The position numbers and the translations under genes were made by a program. The notes under the pieces are model-generated. The model did no database searches. It saw only the letters and a list, made by a program, of their open reading frames with translations, and was not told the origin of the DNA. A DNA stretch of 48,965 nt from Bacteroidetes bacterium CG12_big_fil_rev_8_21_14_0_65_60_17 (GTDB lineage: Bacteria > Bacteroidota > Rhodothermia > Rhodothermales > UBA10348): NCBI GenBank assembly GCA_002787815.1, contig PCUY01000082.1:1-48965 (forward strand). Direction: 5' to 3'. Every line of letters begins with the position of its first letter. Position 1 is the stretch's first letter. Shown in pieces: positions 17,703-27,575 of the stretch.

Positions 17703-17752
17703 GGATCTTGGCGCGTGGTTTCAGTAAGGTGGAAGATAACAACCTGGCTGGA

Positions 17753-20700
17753 TCAACGCTCGTAATTGAGATTCGCGGCGAGCCACTTTTCCATGTCGGC
17801 GGGTGCCATCCCCTTGCGACGGGCGTAGGCGTGTACCTGGTCGCGTCCAAGGAGGCCTACATTGAAATAGGAGGCCTCCGGATGGGCGAAGCAGATCGCG
17901 CTCACGGACGAGGCCGGGTTCATGGCGAGGTTTTCCGTCAGCGTGATACCCGTACGGGCTTCGACATCCAGAAGATGCCATATGGTGGGTTTCTCCGTGT
18001 GGTCGGGCTGTGCAGGATACCCCGGGGCCGGTCGTATGCCCGTATACCGTTCGGCCACAAGCTCCTCGTTCGACAGGGCAGGGCCCGTTTCGTAGCCCCA
18101 GGCTTCGCGCCGGATGTGCTCGTGCACGAACTCTGCACAAGCTTCAGCCAGTCGGTCCGATACGGCCTTGAGCATGATGGACCGGTAGTCGTCGTGATCG
18201 GTCTCGGCGGCCGCTGCTTTCTCCTGCGTGCCGTGCCCCGCGGTGACCGCAAACAAGGCAATCCAGCCGTTTTCGTCAGGGATAAAATCGGCCAGGGCAC
18301 GATTCGCGTGGCCTTTGCCTTTCTGCGCCTGTTGCCGGAGCGTGTGGAGTCTGGCCTTTTCGCGGGCATCGCCGTCGGTGATGACAATATCATCGCCCTC
18401 ACGATGCGCTGGAAACAGGCCGTAGACGGCCGCCAGGTTGGTGCTGCCCTCCGCTTCGAATTCGTCCAGAATCGCGTTGGCATCGGCCAGCAGGCGCCTG
18501 GCCTCCTCGCCTTTGTCGGCGTCCTCCAGAATGGCCGGATACTTGCCCTTCATTTCCCACGCCTGGAAAAACGGGGTCCAGTCAATGTAGGGCCTGAGCG
18601 TGGTAACGGTCACGCCTTCAGGCTGATACACTCCGAGTTGTTTCGGAGCCGGATTCGTATCGGCGTCGAATGTGAGCACGAGCCGGTTGGCACGGGCCTC
18701 CTCGAGTGACAGAAACGTGGTTTTTCGACGCCGGCCGGCGTGACGCTCCCGCAGCGTGGCATACCGGGTGCGTATCGCGGCCGCAAAGTCGCCCTTCTCA
18801 TCGGCCGACAACAGGCTGCCCATGACGGGTACGCTGCGCGAAGCATCGAGCACGTGGACAACCGGACCACTGTAGGCTTCATCAATACGGACCGCTGTGT
18901 GCATTTCGCTTGTCGTGGCGCCTCCGATGAGCAGTGGAATGGTCATGCCCCGTCGCTCCATTTCCGTGGCAACGTGAACCATCTCGTCGAGCGACGGCGT
19001 GATGAGGCCGCTGAGCCCGATGGCCTCCACGTCGTGCTCCTCGGCTTGGCGCAGGATGTCCTCGGCAGGAACCATCACGCCCAGGTCTATGACATCGTAG
19101 TTGTTGCAACCGAGCACGACCCCTACAATGTTCTTTCCGATGTCGTGGACATCGCCTTTGACGGTCGCCATCAGGACGCGATCCCGGCGACGAGAGGTAC
19201 CGGCCGCCGCGTTCTCCGCCTCGATGTAGGGTATGAGTCGGGCAACCGCCTTTTTCATGACCCGTGCACTTTTGACCACCTGGGGCAGAAACATTTTTCC
19301 GGCTCCGAACAGATCGCCCACGCGCCCCATTCCAGCCATGAGCGGCCCTTCGATGACGTCAAGTGCCGAACCCAGCTCCTGCCGTGCCTCTTCGGCATCG
19401 GCCTCTGCGAACTCCACAATACCCTTGACGAGGGCATGTTCGAGACGCTTGTCGACCGGCTGTTCGCGCCAGGCCATGGACGGCCCCGATGCCTCTTTTC
19501 CCGCTCCTGAAAACCGGTCCGCAAGCGTCACGAGTCGTTCCGTGGCGTCGTCCCGGCGATCGAAGAGTACATCTTCGACAGCGGTCAACAGTTCCGGGTC
19601 AATTTCCTCATACACCTCGATCTGCCCGGCATTCACGATGCCCATATCCATACCCGCCCGGATGGCATGATACAGGAAGGATGTGTGCATGGCTTCGCGC
19701 ACGCGATCGTTGCCCCGGAAGGAAAACGACAGGTTGCTTACGCCACCCGAAACCCTCGTGCCCGGCAGCGTATCCTTGATCCAGCGTGTGGCCTCCAGAA
19801 AGTCGATGGCATAGCGGCGGTGCTCCTCGATGCCGGTGGCGATGGCAAAAATATTCGGGTCGAAGATGATGTCCTCCGCAGGAAAGCCTACCTCCTCCGT
19901 GAGCAGGTCGCAAGCCCGGCGAAGGATGGCCTTTCGGCGCTCCAGCGTCGCCGCCTGCCCCTCCTCGTCGAACGCCATCACGATCACGGCTGCGCCGTAG
20001 GAGCGGGCCAGACGGGCCTGCCGGAGGAATTCGTCGGTTCCCTCCTTGAGACTGATCGAATTCACGATACACTTCCCCTGCACACACTTCAGCCCAGCCT
20101 CGATCACGCTCCATTTCGAGGAATCGATCACGAACGGTACGCGCGCAATGTCCGGCTCGGCGGCCAGAAGCAGCAGGAAGCGCCGCATGGCGTCCTCGCT
20201 GTCGAGCATGCCCTCGTCCATGTTGATGTCGATCATCTGAGCGCCGGCATCCACCTGCTGCAGAGCCACGGAGACCGCCTCTTCGTAGTCATCTGCCTGT
20301 ATGAGCCGTGAAAAGCGACGACTCCCCGTGACGTTCGTGCGCTCTCCGATGTTTACGAAGTTCAGATCGTCGCGGAACACCAGGGGTTCGAGACCCGACA
20401 CCCGGAGCGTCCGGTGGGGCTCGGGCGGAACGCGGGGAGCGTGTCCCCGGACGGCCTCGGCCATGGCCCGGATATGCGATGGCGTCGTGCCGCAGCACCC
20501 ACCCACGATGTTCAGCCATCCGGCCTCGGCATAGGCGGACACCTGCCCGGCCATATAGGTCGCCGACTCGTCGTAGTCCCCGAATTCGTTGGGTAGACCA
20601 GCATTGGGATAGAGGCTTGTGTAGACGTGCGCCGTACGCGAGAGTGTTTCGAGGTAGGGTCGCATCTGGGCCGACCCGAGTGCGCAGTTGAGCCCGACGG

Positions 20701-21418
20701 AGAGCAGTTCGGGACAGTGCGAAATGGAAATCCAGAACGCCTCGGTGGACTGGCCACTCAGTGTGCGACCGCTCTGATCGACGATGGTGCCCGAAATCAT
20801 GACCGGGAGCCGCACATTCCGCTCGTGGTACGCTGTCTCGATGGCGAAAATGGCGGCCTTTGCGTTGAGCGTGTCGAAAATGGTCTCGATCAGGAGCAGA
20901 TCGACCCCACCGTCCAGAAGCCCGTGGATCTGATCGAGGTACGCACCTGAGAGCTCGTCGAAGGTGGCGGCCCGGTACCCGGGGTCGGAGACATCCGGGG
21001 AGAGCGACAGGGCGACATTCGTCGGGCCCATGCTTCCGGCGACGAAACGGAGCTTGTCACCAGACCAGTTGTCGGCCGCCGCGCGGGCCACCCGCGCGGC
21101 GGCCGCATTCATTTCCCGGGCGTGGCGCTCGAGACCGTAATCGGCCTGCGAGATGGCATTCGCACTGAACGTGTTCGTTTCAATGATATCCGCCCCGGCC
21201 TCCAGGTAGCGCTCGTGGAGCGACTGGATGAGGGCCGGCTGCGTCCAGGCCAGCAGATCATTGTTACCCGCGAGGGGAGTGTCATGGTCCCGAAACAGGT
21301 CCCCGCGGAAATCTTCTTCGGTGGGTTTTTCCTGTTGGATGAGCGTTCCCATGGCCCCGTCAAGAACCAGAATACGTTCATTGAGGGCATCTCGTAGCAG
21401 GTGGGTTCGGAGCGACAT
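17753..21418 (-). CDS. metH: Cobalamin-dependent methionine synthase
   Basis: 1221 residues, full four-module MetH. The homocysteine-binding barrel is about 1-320 ([17 protein letters not shown] and zinc-binding [11 protein letters not shown]). The folate-binding barrel is about 345-640 ([35 protein letters not shown]). The B12 module includes [15 protein letters not shown] and [19 protein letters not shown], whose His is the lower cobalt ligand. The reactivation domain is at about 900-1221 ([27 protein letters not shown] binding AdoMet). It transfers methyl from 5-methyltetrahydrofolate to homocysteine. It follows the esterase gene after 30 nt, so no cobalamin riboswitch separates it from the upstream run. 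Confidence 0.97.
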   Translation of the reverse strand: MSLRTHLLRDALNERILVLDGAMGTLIQQEKPTEEDFRGDLFRDHDTPLAGNNDLLAWTQPALIQSLHERYLEAGADIIETNTFSANAISQADYGLERHAREMNAAAARVARAAADNWSGDKLRFVAGSMGPTNVALSLSPDVSDPGYRAATFDELSGAYLDQIHGLLDGGVDLLLIETIFDTLNAKAAIFAIETAYHERNVRLPVMISGTIVDQSGRTLSGQSTEAFWISISHCPELLSVGLNCALGSAQMRPYLETLSRTAHVYTSLYPNAGLPNEFGDYDESATYMAGQVSAYAEAGWLNIVGGCCGTTPSHIRAMAEAVRGHAPRVPPEPHRTLRVSGLEPLVFRDDLNFVNIGERTNVTGSRRFSRLIQADDYEEAVSVALQQVDAGAQMIDINMDEGMLDSEDAMRRFLLLLAAEPDIARVPFVIDSSKWSVIEAGLKCVQGKCIVNSISLKEGTDEFLRQARLARSYGAAVIVMAFDEEGQAATLERRKAILRRACDLLTEEVGFPAEDIIFDPNIFAIATGIEEHRRYAIDFLEATRWIKDTLPGTRVSGGVSNLSFSFRGNDRVREAMHTSFLYHAIRAGMDMGIVNAGQIEVYEEIDPELLTAVEDVLFDRRDDATERLVTLADRFSGAGKEASGPSMAWREQPVDKRLEHALVKGIVEFAEADAEEARQELGSALDVIEGPLMAGMGRVGDLFGAGKMFLPQVVKSARVMKKAVARLIPYIEAENAAAGTSRRRDRVLMATVKGDVHDIGKNIVGVVLGCNNYDVIDLGVMVPAEDILRQAEEHDVEAIGLSGLITPSLDEMVHVATEMERRGMTIPLLIGGATTSEMHTAVRIDEAYSGPVVHVLDASRSVPVMGSLLSADEKGDFAAAIRTRYATLRERHAGRRRKTTFLSLEEARANRLVLTFDADTNPAPKQLGVYQPEGVTVTTLRPYIDWTPFFQAWEMKGKYPAILEDADKGEEARRLLADANAILDEFEAEGSTNLAAVYGLFPAHREGDDIVITDGDAREKARLHTLRQQAQKGKGHANRALADFIPDENGWIALFAVTAGHGTQEKAAAAETDHDDYRSIMLKAVSDRLAEACAEFVHEHIRREAWGYETGPALSNEELVAERYTGIRPAPGYPAQPDHTEKPTIWHLLDVEARTGITLTENLAMNPASSVSAICFAHPEASYFNVGLLGRDQVHAYARRKGMAPADMEKWLAANLNYER

Positions 21419-21448
21419 GGATTCGGGGGTGTCAGGAACTGGTGAGCA

Positions 21449-22237
21449 TCAGGCACTGGCGGGTGTCAGAAAGGAGAGTACGGCCTCGGAGAAGGCATCG
21501 GGTGCCTCGGCGTGAACCCAGTGCCCCACGCCCGGCAGAACGTGGAGCCGGGCATCGGGAAACCTGGCGCGAACACGAAGCATGTCCGATGCATCCAGAT
21601 AACCCGACGCCCCACCGGCCACGAACAGCGTTTTTCCGGGAAAGGTGCCCCTTGCCTCGATGTCACCGCGTATATGATCGTACGCATCCGATATCGCAGG
21701 CAGGTTCATTTTCCAACGATAGGAGTTGCCGTCGCGATCGAGGTTCTTCATCAGGAACTGCCGCACCGCTGCCGACGGGATGTGCTGTGCAAGAGCCAAC
21801 TCTATGGCATCCCGATCCGTGTACGAGGCCGGGTCAACGGCGCTCAGCACCTCCAGGATACCGGCATGGTCCGGAGCATACGCTTTCGGTGCAATGTCGG
21901 CGACCACAAGCCGGTCAACGCGGCTCCCGTGCGCCAGGGCAAGCGTCATGGCCACCTTCCCACCCATGGAGTGGCCCAGGACATGCGCCCGTTCGATGTC
22001 CATGCTGTTCATGAGTTCAACCACATCGTCTGCCATGACCGCGTAGGTCATGTCACGGCTGTGTGGAGAGCGGCCGTGGTTTCGAAGGTCCACGGCAATG
22101 GTCCGGAAATGCTTTGAGAATACATTCCTTGACAGGGTTCGCCAGTTCCCACTGGCGCCGAGCAGGCCATGCAGGATGATGAGGTCGCGGGCATCCGTGC
22201 CCCCCTGGTGCTCGCTGATCTGGGCGAAGAGTTTCAT
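21449..22237 (-). CDS. Alpha/beta-hydrolase, YbfF-like esterase
   Basis: 262 residues with a canonical alpha/beta-hydrolase fold. Oxyanion-hole HGLLGASGNW is near 22, the nucleophile elbow GHSMGG (Ser near 94) is intact, and the catalytic His is in GVGHWVHAEAP near the C-terminus. The block VDLRNHGRSPHS and DIAPKAYAPDH closely follows the YbfF subfamily, which hydrolyses short acyl esters and acyl-CoA analogues. The natural substrate is not known. It lies between the menaquinone genes and metH in the same direction. A second hydrolase upstream is the better MenH candidate. Confidence 0.85.
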   Translation of the reverse strand: MKLFAQISEHQGGTDARDLIILHGLLGASGNWRTLSRNVFSKHFRTIAVDLRNHGRSPHSRDMTYAVMADDVVELMNSMDIERAHVLGHSMGGKVAMTLALAHGSRVDRLVVADIAPKAYAPDHAGILEVLSAVDPASYTDRDAIELALAQHIPSAAVRQFLMKNLDRDGNSYRWKMNLPAISDAYDHIRGDIEARGTFPGKTLFVAGGASGYLDASDMLRVRARFPDARLHVLPGVGHWVHAEAPDAFSEAVLSFLTPASA

Positions 22238-22291
22238 GCGCGAGCGTACGCACGAGCCGTCGGCGCGTTCTGTCCTGTTTGCCTTACCGGA

Positions 22292-22471
22292 TCAACAATC
22301 GCGTCCGCACTTCCCGGACCTCATGAGCCAGATACCCGCGATGATGATCAGGATGATGGTCAGGGCACCCGGTTGGAAGAAAGACAGCGATACGACCTTC
22401 ATTCCACCCTTCAGGGCCAGGACGAGCGCAACAAGTGCAACCAGTATCAGAATTTTCTGTGAGTCTTTCAT
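22292..22471 (-). CDS. Small two-helix membrane protein, unknown
   Basis: A 59-residue open frame starting 9 nt after the menC-menE stop. It has two hydrophobic helices (about 6-20, KILILVALVALVLAL, and about 36-50, ALTIILIIIAGIWLM) and a short polar tail with two cysteines, RSGKCGRDC. The position in a tight same-strand run and strong hydrophobic periodicity support coding. No family recognised. The terminal CGRDC could bind metal or form a disulfide; this is speculation. Confidence 0.55.
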   Translation of the reverse strand: MKDSQKILILVALVALVLALKGGMKVVSLSFFQPGALTIILIIIAGIWLMRSGKCGRDC

Positions 22472-22480
22472 GGGGTGCCT

Positions 22481-24883
22481 CTACGGTGTGCGGCGTTCAT
22501 GGTTGCGCTCAGCCCATGCCACCAGCTCCGCGGCCGTCCACTTAAGGTGTCCATGGGGCAGCTCCGGTTCCTCGAAAATGCGATCGGGCACCATGTATCC
22601 AGGCAACAGGGCGCGCAGTCGGCGGCGCAGCACACGCTCCCTTCCCTGTGGGACGTCATCCCGGGAAGCCTGCGGGCGCACATACCGCACGAATGCCACC
22701 GGCCGAACCCCGAACTCCCGGTCCGGGATGCCTGCTACGCGTGCCGTTTCCACACCAGGCTGCGCGAGGAGAGCCTCCTCGATGACTGCCGGATCGATGT
22801 TTTCACCACCCGAAATGAATACCCTGTCGAGACGATGCGTTACCACGACGCGGCCCTCGGCGTCGATGTAGCCTGCATCGGATGTGAGCAGACGCGTGTG
22901 GCCACGGGCGGCCCACGGTGAGTGTACCTCCAGCCGGTTCGCCCCGGCAGCCACCCCGATCCCCGGCAGCGGCGAACCGGCATGGATGGGCGCAGGGTCA
23001 ACGTCAGCCAGATCGTCCACCGTCCACACATCGCTGCAGCTGATCATGGACCCCGCCTCTGTCATGCCCCATGTGGTCCTGACCCGGAGCCCGGCACGCA
23101 CCACCCGCTGCAGGAGATCCCGGGGTACGGGGCCGCCACCAACCAGAATACACGCTTCGGGCATGTCCCCTTGCCTGAGCAGACGGTCAACCTGGGTAGG
23201 CACCATTGAGCAGTGCGTAACCTGGTCCGGCACGCCCGTCGTATCCGGATCCCCGACGACCAGTTCGCCGCCGGCGACGGCGCAGCGGACCACGATGGAC
23301 AATCCGCCCACATGCCAGCAAGGCAGCGACCAGGCCCAGGAACTGCCTGCTCCGAAGCCAACGCGCCGGTTGACCTGCCGTCCGTGGCCCAGCATCCGCG
23401 CCCAGTCGAGTGCCACCAGGCTGGGAGTGCCCGTCGTGCCCGATGTGGCAACCAGGACTCCGCCGCCCGCCACCATGTGCGACTCAACCCCGGGCGAAAC
23501 CCGCGCGTCCCAGTCGTCAATGGCTGGATGCGACGCTTCCTCGCCAACCCATACGGCCCCGGCCCTGGCCAGCAGGTCTTCCTGCGCCGGTTCGGGCAGG
23601 CGGGTGCTCACCGGGAGGATGTGCCAGCCCAGTCGCATGGCCGCAAACAGAACCTCACAGAAGAATACGGTCCGCTGTCCCCGCACCGCCAGGATGGTAT
23701 CCGATGGATGCTGTTTCCGGGACAGGGCGGCTGCCGTCCGTGATATGCGGTCATGGAACTGCCGGTAGGTCAGCGTCCCGCCAGAGTGCCGAACAGCGAT
23801 GGAGTCCGGGGCCCGGAAAGCGGAAAAAGCAACCGGACACACGGCCGGGTTGCCGGACACGGGCTCCGTCATCAGGTGCGGCATCCTCTCGCCGGTACCG
23901 AATCCTGCCGCTTCGTCAGGACACAGGGAGGCAACCTCGCGGAGATCGGCCAGGCCCACGCCCGACTCCCAGGACGATGACCAGACAACGCGCTTTCCGA
24001 TGGCCTGCGCCCGACGAAGACCCTCAAGGACGTCGGTAAGTCCGCCATGCAGGGACGGCTTGAAGACCCATACATCTGCACGCGAGACGAGCGGATCGTT
24101 GAATGTATCCGATCCGACCGACAGCCGCCCTGCCCATACCGCTTCCCGAAGCGTTTCATCGGCGGCCAGGGAAACGTCGATACCGGCTGGAATGGTGACG
24201 CCGGCAGGCAGGGGCTCCTCGATGAAGTCAATCCGGTCGACAACGTCGTCGATACGCGCCAGAAGAGTGGCGAGCGCAGCCGCCGTCCCTGTACGGTTTG
24301 CGTCAAGCCGAATTCGGATGTCCGGCCGGCGGGCAACCAACTCCCGGATACGGGCCGCATCAGAATCGATACACCGGGCGGGATCGGAAGGCGCTCCCGC
24401 CGTGGCAGTCGACGCTGTGTACGGCCCGATTTTCATTTTCACAACACGGGGCAGCGGGCCTGCACCAGCGAAATTCGTCGCATCTCCCCGCAGAAGAAGG
24501 CCGGCGGTTTGAACGTCGACGTCCGGACTACCACCCAGCCAGGTGCCGATTGCCATACCCGCATCGTGGCAGGCCAGCTTTGCGAGCAGCAGTTCTGCTC
24601 CCCACCGGAGGGACGGCACATCCTGCAGAAGGGTCCGGCTCGATGGAAGGGCGTCGGGGGAGGTGGGAAGGTGTGCTGCGTTTTTTCCCAGCCAGTCGAG
24701 GGCCGTCGGGAGGAGCGCGCAGACGTCGGCCATGGTGTCTTGTCCGTATCCGTCAAGCGGCGCAACCTCGGCCCAATGGACATCGGGACCTGCGGCGCAA
24801 AGATAGAGTCCTTCGCGCACCCACGTCCCCATGTCGATCCCGAAGGACCAGGCGGAGAACTGCACGCGCGGACGGCCTGTCAT
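22481..24883 (-). CDS. menC-menE: Fused o-succinylbenzoate synthase (MenC) and o-succinylbenzoyl-CoA ligase (MenE)
   Basis: 800 residues from ATG 24883, chosen because it forms an ATGA overlap with the menA stop. Residues 1-345 are an enolase-superfamily MenC: KMK lysines 149/151, metal ligands Asp194 (RLDAN), Glu222 or Glu223 (IEEPL) and Asp242 (ADET), and Lys275 (FKPS). Residues about 352-800 are an acyl-adenylate ligase: P-loop TSGTTGTPS at 480-488, TTWGMTEAG at 603-611, hinge ISGGENIDP and Lys781 in HGHLKW, resembling the NGGIK end of E. coli MenE. It would dehydrate SHCHC to o-succinylbenzoate and then activate it with CoA and ATP. All key residues of both halves are present and the frame is unbroken, so this looks like a working bifunctional enzyme. 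Confidence 0.9.
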   Translation of the reverse strand: MTGRPRVQFSAWSFGIDMGTWVREGLYLCAAGPDVHWAEVAPLDGYGQDTMADVCALLPTALDWLGKNAAHLPTSPDALPSSRTLLQDVPSLRWGAELLLAKLACHDAGMAIGTWLGGSPDVDVQTAGLLLRGDATNFAGAGPLPRVVKMKIGPYTASTATAGAPSDPARCIDSDAARIRELVARRPDIRIRLDANRTGTAAALATLLARIDDVVDRIDFIEEPLPAGVTIPAGIDVSLAADETLREAVWAGRLSVGSDTFNDPLVSRADVWVFKPSLHGGLTDVLEGLRRAQAIGKRVVWSSSWESGVGLADLREVASLCPDEAAGFGTGERMPHLMTEPVSGNPAVCPVAFSAFRAPDSIAVRHSGGTLTYRQFHDRISRTAAALSRKQHPSDTILAVRGQRTVFFCEVLFAAMRLGWHILPVSTRLPEPAQEDLLARAGAVWVGEEASHPAIDDWDARVSPGVESHMVAGGGVLVATSGTTGTPSLVALDWARMLGHGRQVNRRVGFGAGSSWAWSLPCWHVGGLSIVVRCAVAGGELVVGDPDTTGVPDQVTHCSMVPTQVDRLLRQGDMPEACILVGGGPVPRDLLQRVVRAGLRVRTTWGMTEAGSMISCSDVWTVDDLADVDPAPIHAGSPLPGIGVAAGANRLEVHSPWAARGHTRLLTSDAGYIDAEGRVVVTHRLDRVFISGGENIDPAVIEEALLAQPGVETARVAGIPDREFGVRPVAFVRYVRPQASRDDVPQGRERVLRRRLRALLPGYMVPDRIFEEPELPHGHLKWTAAELVAWAERNHERRTP

Positions 24884-25809
24884 ATCACGTACCCCACTGA
24901 AAACAGGATACAATAAACGAGCAGGAGACGGGCCGTGCGACCCAGCAGCGGGTTGAGCGACCGGGGATCAGAGACGGGCGCCCGCACGAGAGCACGATGA
25001 AGGGACCAGGCCTGGGGGGACGCCAGAAGTGCAATCAGAACGGTCCACGGAGCCAGTGACAGCATACCTGCCAGGACGGGTATGGAGAGCGCGGCGGCCA
25101 GACACGCACGGAAGAGCCGGATACCTCCCTCGCGTCCCACCCGAACGACCAGTGTGCGCTTGCCGGCAGCCTGGTCTTCATGGCGGTCACGGATATTGTT
25201 GACAAGCAGGATGGCCATGGACAAGAGGCCGGGGCCAAGGCCCACGATAACGGCCGCGGGCGAAAAAACGAGTGTCTGTACATAGTGTGTTCCAGCGACC
25301 GCGACAGGACCAAAAAAAATCAATACGAAAAGATCGGCAATGCCCAGGTAGGCCAGTGAACGCTTTCCGCCCGTGTAGGCGAGTGCGCTCGCAATGGAAG
25401 CGGCGCCCACTGCAACAACGGGCCAACCTCCCCGCCACATGAGCCAGGAACCGAACAGCACGGCACATCCCATGGCCACATGCACGGCGCGGCGCATGGC
25501 GCGTGGGGAAATGAGACCAGCAGCCACCATACGACGGGGACCCGACCTGTCCTGCCTGTCAGCTCCTTTCTCGAAATCCGCCACATCGTTGTGGAAATTG
25601 GTGGCGATCTGGATACTGACAGCCGCCAGGAGTGCCAGTGCAGCCGCCAGGCCGTGAAAGGCGTCGTCGGAGAGCGCCATGGCCGTACCGAGAAGAACGG
25701 GCGCGGCAGCGGCTGGCAGTGTCTTCGGACGCGCCGCTTCCACGTACCGGGCGGCGAAGCCAGGCTCGGCTCGGGGATGCCCACCAGCGTCTGGACCTCC
25801 TGTGTTCAC
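24880..25809 (-). CDS. menA: 1,4-dihydroxy-2-naphthoate polyprenyltransferase
   Basis: 309 residues from GTG 25809, which overlaps the menB stop (GTGA). About eight to nine membrane helices and the two Asp-rich prenyl-diphosphate/Mg motifs of the UbiA superfamily: [18 protein letters not shown] near 70 and [17 protein letters not shown] near 205. The opening [19 protein letters not shown] is typical of MenA. It attaches the isoprenoid side chain to DHNA to give demethylmenaquinone in the inner membrane. Context between menB and menC-menE removes doubt over UbiA versus MenA. Confidence 0.94.
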   Translation of the reverse strand: MNTGGPDAGGHPRAEPGFAARYVEAARPKTLPAAAAPVLLGTAMALSDDAFHGLAAALALLAAVSIQIATNFHNDVADFEKGADRQDRSGPRRMVAAGLISPRAMRRAVHVAMGCAVLFGSWLMWRGGWPVVAVGAASIASALAYTGGKRSLAYLGIADLFVLIFFGPVAVAGTHYVQTLVFSPAAVIVGLGPGLLSMAILLVNNIRDRHEDQAAGKRTLVVRVGREGGIRLFRACLAAALSIPVLAGMLSLAPWTVLIALLASPQAWSLHRALVRAPVSDPRSLNPLLGRTARLLLVYCILFSVGYVI

Positions 25810-26630
25810 GGCCTGTACGGGAACTTCGAGAAATCAGGATCCCTTTTCTGCTGGAACGCATTGCGTCCTTCCTGGCCTTCTTCCGTCTGGTAGAACAGGA
25901 GTGTGGCGTTGCCTGCCAGTTCCTGCAGACCCGCCTGCCCGTCGCAGTCCGCGTTCAGTCCCGCTTTCAGGCAGCGGATGGCCATCTGGGAGTTGGCCAG
26001 GATTTCGCGACACCACTGTATGGTCTCCTCCTCCAGGCGGTCAAGCGGGACGACGGTGTTGACCAGGCCCATGTCGAGTGCCTGCTGTGCATTGTACGCA
26101 CGACAGAGAAACCATATTTCACGGGCTTTTTTCTGCCCCACGATACGCGCCAGGTAACTGGCCCCATATCCTCCGTCGAACGACCCCACCTTGGGTCCGG
26201 TCTGCATGAAACGGGCATTTTCGGCGGCGATCGTCAAATCGCACATGACGTGCAGCACGTGTCCGCCTCCGACGGCCCATCCGGCCACCATGGCAATGAC
26301 GGGCTTGGGACAGGTCCGGATTTCGCGCTGGAAATCGAGCACATTGAGCCGCGTGACGCCTGTGCCCTCCTCAACATACCCGGAATCGCCCCTGATTTTC
26401 TGGTCACCACCGGAACAGAAGGCATCCGGACCTTCGCCGGTCAGAATCACGACACCAATCCGGTGGTCATCCCGGGCATCCTGAAGGGCCTGCCGCATTT
26501 CCGTAACCGTCTCAGGACGAAACGCGTTCCGGACATGGGGCCGATTGATTGTGATCTTGGCAATGCCCTCGGATTTCTCGAATCGGATATCTTCCCAGGT
26601 GCCGACGGGACTCCACTGTACTGTTGACAT
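25806..26630 (-). CDS. menB: 1,4-dihydroxy-2-naphthoyl-CoA synthase
   Basis: 274 residues, crotonase fold. Oxyanion-hole and active-site motifs: [57 protein letters not shown] and the C-terminal [16 protein letters not shown]. The QTG at the bicarbonate-binding site marks type I MenB, which uses bicarbonate as catalytic base, rather than type II with Asp. It cyclises o-succinylbenzoyl-CoA to DHNA-CoA. Three nt separate it from the upstream menH stop and it overlaps menA. Confidence 0.96.
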   Translation of the reverse strand: MSTVQWSPVGTWEDIRFEKSEGIAKITINRPHVRNAFRPETVTEMRQALQDARDDHRIGVVILTGEGPDAFCSGGDQKIRGDSGYVEEGTGVTRLNVLDFQREIRTCPKPVIAMVAGWAVGGGHVLHVMCDLTIAAENARFMQTGPKVGSFDGGYGASYLARIVGQKKAREIWFLCRAYNAQQALDMGLVNTVVPLDRLEEETIQWCREILANSQMAIRCLKAGLNADCDGQAGLQELAGNATLLFYQTEEGQEGRNAFQQKRDPDFSKFPYRP

Positions 26631-26633
26631 GGC

Positions 26634-27575
26634 TCAGGAAATGCAGGTTGTGACGAATGACTGGAGTGCCTGAAGATACGCGTCCGGCGCATCCCTGTGC
26701 ACGGTGTGACCCGCGTCGGGGACCGGGACATGGTGCACGCCGGAAGGGTTGCCGGCAAGCCGGCGGCCCACGTCGTCGTAGCGGTGATCCCGGCTGCCCG
26801 AAACATACCAGCCCCGCCCCCCGAAACGGTGCGGAACGGACCAGAAGTCCGGTTGTGCAGCCAGGGAGTGGGCGCGAAGGGCGGCCGCAAGAGGTGCCAC
26901 ACGCGCGGACAGGTCAGCGCACGGCGCTCCGCGCGGCAGTATGGAATCCAGACGGTCTTCGACGCGCTGCGTGAACGTGTCCGCAGGACGTCCGTCGTGC
27001 AGAAAAACCGACTGCCGGTACCAGTCCGTCAGGAAGGCACGTAGATCGGCTTTTGTCGTCGTGCGTTGGAGCCGCAGGGCCATTTCCGTATCGTGCCGTG
27101 CGCGTGCGCGCCGGTCCCCGGCCGTGGTCAGCCCGGGATGAGCCGACTCAATAAAGAGGCCATCGGCCACGTCCGGGCGGGCATGCGCCATGGCCAGTGC
27201 CACACGTCCGCCCATCGAATACCCGGCGAGAAGCACACGTGCCGGCGCGGATCCACAGCGCTTCGCAGCAGGATGTGCATGAATGGCGTCCCAGACGAGG
27301 GTAGCGGTATGCCCGAGAGAAACGGGCATGACATGCGCACTTCTGCCGTGACCTGGCAGGTCGGGCAAGAGCGCCTGGCAACCGCTCCGCACGGCGGCCT
27401 CCCGGGCGACGGCGTCCAGATCTGCACTGCACCCGAGGAAACCGTGGAGGATGACGAGGAGCGGCGCCGCGCCGGGCGGTTCATCGGCTTGCGGCCCCGG
27501 GAAGCGCTCGGCTTGCGGCCCCGGGAAGCGCTCCGAGCGCGGATCGATGTGGTGCAAATGGAGCTTCGTCTTCAC
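26634..27575 (-). CDS. menH: Probable SHCHC synthase MenH (alpha/beta-hydrolase)
   Basis: 313 residues. Alpha/beta-hydrolase motifs: oxyanion ILHGFLGCSADLD, DLPGHGRS, nucleophile elbow GYSMGGR and C-terminal His in DAGHTVH. MenH eliminates pyruvate from SEPHCHC to form SHCHC; position between menD and menB fits that step. The N-terminus has two identical copies of ERFPGPQA (27485-27532), a polymorphic-looking extension before the fold. The ATG overlaps the menD stop by 4 nt. Other hydrolase roles cannot be excluded by sequence alone. Confidence 0.85.
   Translation of the reverse strand: MKTKLHLHHIDPRSERFPGPQAERFPGPQADEPPGAAPLLVILHGFLGCSADLDAVAREAAVRSGCQALLPDLPGHGRSAHVMPVSLGHTATLVWDAIHAHPAAKRCGSAPARVLLAGYSMGGRVALAMAHARPDVADGLFIESAHPGLTTAGDRRARARHDTEMALRLQRTTTKADLRAFLTDWYRQSVFLHDGRPADTFTQRVEDRLDSILPRGAPCADLSARVAPLAAALRAHSLAAQPDFWSVPHRFGGRGWYVSGSRDHRYDDVGRRLAGNPSGVHHVPVPDAGHTVHRDAPDAYLQALQSFVTTCIS
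27485..27532. repeat. Perfect 24-bp tandem duplication in menH
   Basis: Two identical 24-bp units (27485-27508 and 27509-27532) encode ERFPGPQA twice in the poorly conserved N-terminal tail of MenH. Exact identity suggests a recent in-frame duplication. It lies outside the catalytic core. Confidence 0.9.

Noticed and set aside
17703-17752. Possible riboswitch or BirA site between metH and bioY
   Set aside because: Only 50 nt, with no recognisable cobalamin, SAM or biotin control element.
27485-27532. CRISPR-like short repeats
   Set aside because: This and the other tandem arrays are contiguous coding repeats without spacers; no CRISPR or cas gene is present.
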